This document shows, piece by piece, positions 14,602 through 17,745 of a stretch of 17,745 bases of DNA. Every line of letters starts with the position of its first letter. The first letter of the stretch is position 1. Position numbers and translations under genes: made by a program. A model generated the notes under the pieces. It saw nothing but the letters and a program-made list of their open reading frames with translations, was not told where the DNA came from and did not search any database. Source of the stretch: Gammaproteobacteria bacterium. GTDB lineage: Bacteria > Pseudomonadota > Gammaproteobacteria > Steroidobacterales > Steroidobacteraceae. The stretch is from the NCBI GenBank assembly GCA_020846815.1, contig JADLDF010000141.1, forward strand, positions 1 to 17,745. Direction: 5' to 3'.

Positions 14602-15255
14602 TCAGCCGACCGGCGTCGGGTCGCTGCGCGAGGCGTGGCGTGATTCGAGCTCGGCCACCACGGCCGGCAGGTCGAGGCCGCGCGCCTTCAGCAGCACCGC
14701 GAGGTGGAATAGCAGGTCGGCGGCCTCGCCGAGCAGCTTGGCGTCGTCCTCGGCGACTGCAGCGAGCGCCGTTTCCACGCCTTCCTCGCCGACCTTCTGC
14801 GCGATGCGTCGCGTGCCCGCGGCGTAGAGCCGCGCCGTGTAGCTGCGGTCCTCGCCGGCGGCGATGCGCTCTTCTATCACGCGCTCCAGCCGGCCGAGGA
14901 AGGCCAGCGACTCGGCACCGCTGCGCCGCTCGTTGCCGAAGCAGGTCATGGTCTGCAGGTGGCAGACCGGACCGCGCGGCCGCGCCAGCCACAGCAGCGT
15001 GTCGCGGTCGCAGTCGACGGCGGATGAGATCACCTCGAGCGTGTGACCGGACGTCTCGCCCTTTTCCCACAGCCGCTGCTTGCTGCGGCTCCAGAACACG
15101 ACGCGGCCGCGGCGCAGCGACTCGCGCACGGCCTCGGCGTTCATCCAGCCGAGCATCAGCACCGCACCGGTGTCGGCATGCTGCACGATCGCCGGCAGCA
15201 GGCCGGTGCCCTTGGTGAAATCGAGCGAGTCGATGGCGTCGGCCGAGAGGTTCAT
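14602..15255 (-). CDS. hisIE: Phosphoribosyl-AMP cyclohydrolase / phosphoribosyl-ATP pyrophosphatase (HisIE)
   Basis: This 217-residue bifunctional enzyme catalyses steps 2 and 3 of histidine synthesis. The N-terminal HisI domain (1-110) has LMLGWMNAEAV (33-43), FWSRSKQRLWEKGETSGH (54-71), the metal site DCDRD (81-85) and cysteines 98 and 105 (CHLQTMTC). The usual wording of that last site is CHTGxxSC, so the intervening residues differ while both Cys remain. The C-terminal HisE domain (112-205) has RLERVIEERI, KVGEEGVE (154-161) and GEAADLLFHLAVLL. The ATG at 15255 is chosen because it starts at the natural HisI N-terminus (LDFTKGTGLLPAIVQ); the open frame continues upstream but overlaps hisF antisense-like sequence. 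It is the last gene of the operon, 58 bases after hisF. Confidence 0.95.
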   Translation of the reverse strand: MNLSADAIDSLDFTKGTGLLPAIVQHADTGAVLMLGWMNAEAVRESLRRGRVVFWSRSKQRLWEKGETSGHTLEVISSAVDCDRDTLLWLARPRGPVCHLQTMTCFGNERRSGAESLAFLGRLERVIEERIAAGEDRSYTARLYAAGTRRIAQKVGEEGVETALAAVAEDDAKLLGEAADLLFHLAVLLKARGLDLPAVVAELESRHASRSDPTPVG

Positions 15256-15313
15256 CGTCGTGACGATCCGTGCAGTGGAAGAGCGGAGGGTGGAGCCTGC
15301 GCGCCGCGCCGGC

Positions 15314-16081
15314 TCATGGACGGACCTCGATCCCGGCGGCGCGCAGGCCGCGCTTGAGATCCGGGATCGCGATCGCGCCGCTGTGGAACACGCTGGCCGC
15401 GAGCGCGGCATCGGCGCCGGCGACGCGGAACACCTGCTCGAAATGCGCCGGCTCGCCGGCGCCGCCGGAGGCCACGAGCGGCACCTCGCAGACCGCGCGC
15501 ACGGCCGCGAGCTGTTCGAGGTCGTAGCCGCGCCGCACGCCGTCACTTGCCATGCAGTTGAGCACGATTTCGCCCGCACCGCGCTGCTGCACTTCGCGCA
15601 CCCAGTCGAGCGTCGCACGGCCGGAATCGCGCGAGCGGTCCGGATCGCCGGTGAACTGGTAGACCCGGTAACCGTGGGACGTGGTCTCGCTGTCGATGCC
15701 CGCGACCACGCACTGCGAGCCGAAGCGCGCGCTCAGGCGATCGATCAGCGCCGGATCGGCGAGGGCCGGGGAATTGACCGAGATTTTCTCGGCGCCGGCG
15801 TTCAGCACCGCTTCCGCATCCGCGACCGAACGGATGCCGCCGGCGACGCAGAACGGGATGTCCAGCACCTGCGCGACCCGCGATACCCAGCCGCGGTCGA
15901 CCGAGCGGCCCTCGGGGCTCGCCGTGATGTCGTAGAACACCAGCTCGTCCGCGCCCTCGTCGCGGTAGCGGGCCGCGAGCTCGAGGATGTCTCCGACGAC
16001 GCGGTGGTCGCGGAAGCGCACGCCCTTGACGACCTGGCCGTCGCGGACGTCGAGGCAGGGGACGATGCGTCGCGCGAGCAT
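15314..16081 (-). CDS. hisF: Imidazole glycerol phosphate synthase, cyclase subunit HisF
   Basis: This 255-residue (beta/alpha)8 barrel uses ammonia from HisH to convert PRFAR to imidazole glycerol phosphate and AICAR. Catalytic Asp11 (PCLDVRDG) and Asp130 (VVAGIDS) are at the standard positions. The phosphate-binding segments VAGGIRS (79-85) and VASGGAGE (203-210) are present, as is the N-terminal ARRIVPCLD that faces HisH. Length is normal for the family. The gene begins 6 bases after hisA ends and is followed by hisIE. Nothing is missing or unusual. It is a cytosolic enzyme that works as a heterodimer with the hisH product encoded two genes upstream. Confidence 0.97.
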   Translation of the reverse strand: MLARRIVPCLDVRDGQVVKGVRFRDHRVVGDILELAARYRDEGADELVFYDITASPEGRSVDRGWVSRVAQVLDIPFCVAGGIRSVADAEAVLNAGAEKISVNSPALADPALIDRLSARFGSQCVVAGIDSETTSHGYRVYQFTGDPDRSRDSGRATLDWVREVQQRGAGEIVLNCMASDGVRRGYDLEQLAAVRAVCEVPLVASGGAGEPAHFEQVFRVAGADAALAASVFHSGAIAIPDLKRGLRAAGIEVRP

Positions 16082-16087
16082 GCGGGC

Positions 16088-16825
16088 TCAGCCGGCGAGG
16101 TAGGGGCGCAGCGCGTCGGCGCCGATGCGCTCCTCCAGCAGCGCCTTGCCGCTGATCGCGGCGGCGACGCCGATGGCGCGCAGCGCGGCGAGGTCGGCCG
16201 CATCGCGCACCCCACCCGAGGCCTGCCACTGGAGCTCGGGGTAGCGGCGCACGGCCTCGGTGTAGAGCGCGAGCGACGGGCCCTCGAGCGCGCCGTCGCG
16301 CTGCACGTCGGTGCACAGCACGTGGCGCAGGCCGGCACCCTCGAAGCCCGCGACGGCATCCCACAGCGACAGGGCCGTGCCCTGGGTCCAGCCGCGCGTC
16401 TGCACGCGCGGCACGCCGTCGGCGTCGGCCTTGACGTCGAAGGCGAGACAGACGCGTTCCGCGCCGAACTGCGAGATCCAGCCCGCGACCGCCGCCGGTT
16501 CCTCGACCGCGGCGCTGCCGACGACGACGCGGTCCACGCCGTTGCGCAGCAGGTCGTCGACGACGGCCAGCGAGCGCACGCCGCCGCCGACCTGCAGGTT
16601 CACGGCCCGCTGGCTGGCGAGCGTCAGCAGCAGGCTGCGGTTGGCGAGCTGGCCGTCGCGCGCGCCGTCGAGATCGACGATGTGCAGCCAGCGCGCGCCG
16701 AGCGCGCGATAGCGGCCGAGCAACTCGTGCGGCTCAAGGTCGTAGCGGGTCTCGGCGGCGAAATCGCCGCGCAGCAGGCGCACGCAGCGGCCGCCGCGCA
16801 GGTCGATCGAGGGAATCAGCAGCAT
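16088..16825 (-). CDS. hisA: ProFAR isomerase HisA (phosphoribosylformimino-5-aminoimidazole carboxamide ribotide isomerase)
   Basis: This 245-residue (beta/alpha)8 barrel catalyses the Amadori rearrangement of ProFAR to PRFAR, the substrate of HisF. It starts MLLIPSIDLRGGRCVRL with catalytic Asp8. The second catalytic Asp130 is in LAFDVKAD. The phosphate-binding segments are VGGGVRS (79-85) and ASGGVRD (202-208). The family's GWTQGTALSLW loop is present at 145-155. The ATG shares one base with the hisH stop codon (TGATG), so the two are translationally coupled, and hisF follows after 6 bases. It is of normal length with no missing residues. Confidence 0.97.
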   Translation of the reverse strand: MLLIPSIDLRGGRCVRLLRGDFAAETRYDLEPHELLGRYRALGARWLHIVDLDGARDGQLANRSLLLTLASQRAVNLQVGGGVRSLAVVDDLLRNGVDRVVVGSAAVEEPAAVAGWISQFGAERVCLAFDVKADADGVPRVQTRGWTQGTALSLWDAVAGFEGAGLRHVLCTDVQRDGALEGPSLALYTEAVRRYPELQWQASGGVRDAADLAALRAIGVAAAISGKALLEERIGADALRPYLAG

Positions 16826-17424
16826 CAGACGAGCCTCAGGAAGTTGGCGAGCAGCTTCGCGCCGGCGGGACCCGAGCGCTCGGGATGGAACTGCACGCCG
16901 CGGAAGTTGTCGCGCCCGGCGACCGCGACCAGTGGGCCGCCGTAGTCGGTCGTGGCCAGGGTCGTTGCCGCGGGCCGGGCCGCGTAGCTGTGCACGAAAT
17001 AGAAATGCTCGCCGGCCGGGATACCCTCGAGCAGCGGATCGGCGCCGCGTGGCTCCAGCGTATTCCAGCCCATGTGCGGCACCGGCCGCCCCGGCGCCGC
17101 CGCCAGGCGCTCCACGCGGCCCGGCAGGATGCCGAGGCCCGCGGTGTCGCCCTCGGCCGAGCGCTCGAACAGCAGCTGCATGCCGAGACAGATGCCGAGC
17201 AGGGGCTGGCGCAAGTCAGGCAGCACGCGCTCGAGACCAGCCGCGCGCAGCCGCTGCATCGCGTCGCCGGCCGAGCCCACGCCCGGCAGCAGCACGCGCG
17301 GCGCGGCGCGGATCGCCGCCGGATCGGCGCTGACCTGCGAACGGGCACCGAGCCGCTCCAGCGCGAAGCCGAGCGAGGCGAGGTTCGCGCCGCCCGAATC
17401 GATGATCACGACGTCGACGCTCAT
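16825..17424 (-). CDS. hisH: Imidazole glycerol phosphate synthase, glutamine amidotransferase subunit HisH
   Basis: This is 199 residues from the ATG at 17424, where GGAG stands about 8 bases upstream; the longer open frame upstream overlaps hisB and is not used. It is a class I glutaminase: the nucleophile Cys79 is in LGICLGMQLLF, and His180 and Glu182 are in VQFHPERSG, completing the triad. LLPGVGSAGDAM (45-56) forms the oxyanion-side loop, and PHMGWN (116-121) and YFVHSY (142-147) are family signatures. It supplies ammonia to HisF through a channel in the heterodimer. The gene lies 25 bases after hisB and overlaps hisA by one base. Confidence 0.97.
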   Translation of the reverse strand: MSVDVVIIDSGGANLASLGFALERLGARSQVSADPAAIRAAPRVLLPGVGSAGDAMQRLRAAGLERVLPDLRQPLLGICLGMQLLFERSAEGDTAGLGILPGRVERLAAAPGRPVPHMGWNTLEPRGADPLLEGIPAGEHFYFVHSYAARPAATTLATTDYGGPLVAVAGRDNFRGVQFHPERSGPAGAKLLANFLRLV

Positions 17425-17449
17425 CGCCGCTCTCCGCAGCCCGCACCCA

Positions 17450-17745
17450 TCAGAGCACGCCCTTGGTCGACGGCAGATCGTCGCTCTCGCGGCGCAGCGC
17501 CTGGCGCAGCGCGCGGCCAACGCCTTTGAAGCAGGCCTCGATCATGTGGTGCGTGTTGTCGCCGACCACGGCGACGTGCAGGGCCGCGCCGAGCGAGTCG
17601 GCCAGCGAGCGGAAGAAGTGCGGCACGAGCTCGCTCGGCATGCCGCCGACCTGGTCGCGGCCGAACTGGCCTTCCCAGACGGCATAGGCGCGGCCCGACA
17701 GGTCGATCGCGACCTGCGCGCGCGCCTCGTCCATGGGCAGCAGGA
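17450..17745 (-). CDS. hisB: Imidazoleglycerol-phosphate dehydratase HisB, C-terminal part (5' end outside window)
   Basis: The last 98 residues or so of HisB are visible and the frame runs off the right edge, so the ATG at 17734 is internal (it follows Leu-Leu-Pro). Visible family features are [22 protein letters not shown], the segment [20 protein letters not shown], the metal-binding [19 protein letters not shown] and the ending LPSTKGVL. The enzyme dehydrates imidazole glycerol phosphate to imidazole acetol phosphate at a manganese centre. Because the N-terminal part is missing, I cannot tell whether this is the stand-alone dehydratase or the phosphatase-dehydratase fusion common in many gammaproteobacteria. 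Its position 25 bases before hisH shows it belongs to the same operon. Confidence 0.95.
   Translation of the reverse strand, partial: LLPMDEARAQVAIDLSGRAYAVWEGQFGRDQVGGMPSELVPHFFRSLADSLGAALHVAVVGDNTHHMIEACFKGVGRALRQALRRESDDLPSTKGVL

Noticed and set aside
14598..14640. Terminator between the convergent repeat-protein gene and hisIE
   Set aside because: Only a 5-bp stem (CCGAC/GTCGG) inside hisIE coding sequence is seen, without a T-tract on either strand.
15080..16945. Open frame of 621 codons antisense to hisIE, hisF and hisA
   Set aside because: It runs across three well-defined histidine genes and their junctions, so it is a compositional artefact.
1..17745. CRISPR array, tRNA, rRNA, insertion sequence or phage genes
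   Set aside because: No spaced repeats, cloverleaf-like sequence, transposase or integrase frame was seen anywhere in the window.

Overview
The window is very GC-rich DNA with strong G/C preference at third codon positions, gene-dense, and free of tRNA, rRNA, CRISPR or insertion-sequence signals. The gene content points to a gammaproteobacterium: FliN has the typical gammaproteobacterial C-terminal sequence, aspartate kinase and diaminopimelate decarboxylase are fused (an arrangement known from Xanthomonas and Xylella), and histidine genes run hisB-hisH-hisA-hisF-hisIE. A Xanthomonadales/Nevskiales-like lineage is my inference, not something shown directly. All genes look chromosomal and intact except the two cut by the window edges.

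Left part (1-2726, + strand): the 3' end of fliN, then a small membrane-anchored DUF2802-type protein, then two tandem HDOD-domain paralogues. This looks like the end of a motility or signalling cluster. Next (2804-5273) come a secreted L,D-transpeptidase with its own promoter-like sequence, a convergent short-chain dehydrogenase, and a divergent lipocalin-like protein. The lipocalin-like gene and the convergent gene to its right both end inside a near-perfect 18-bp bidirectional terminator whose left arm is tandemly duplicated.

Middle part (5289-10897): a minus-strand pair encodes a 1076-residue fusion (multi-pass membrane region, spermidine-synthase-like SAM-binding domain, helical TPR-like tail) that overlaps by two bases a secreted S41 (C-terminal processing) protease lipoprotein. 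The pair diverges from a SAM hydrolase (DUF62 family) gene across 78 bases holding a good minus-strand promoter candidate. A SAM-binding synthase-like protein and a SAM-hydrolysing enzyme therefore share one control region. This is the least conventional neighbourhood in the window.

Right part (10922-17745): a clear sigma70-type promoter drives a small acidic protein (PA3496-like) and then lysAC, whose fused enzyme carries out the first and last steps of the diaminopimelate route to lysine. A small exported repeat-type protein follows and ends 3 bases from the end of the convergent his operon. The his genes supply imidazoleglycerol-phosphate dehydratase (partial), the HisH/HisF synthase pair, the HisA isomerase and bifunctional HisIE, with tight spacing that implies one transcript.

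No stretch longer than about 300 bases lacks a gene. I found no phage, defence or mobile system. The best candidates for new biology are the synthase-like/protease pair next to the SAM hydrolase, the HD-less HDOD pair after fliN, and the terminator duplication that became coding sequence.
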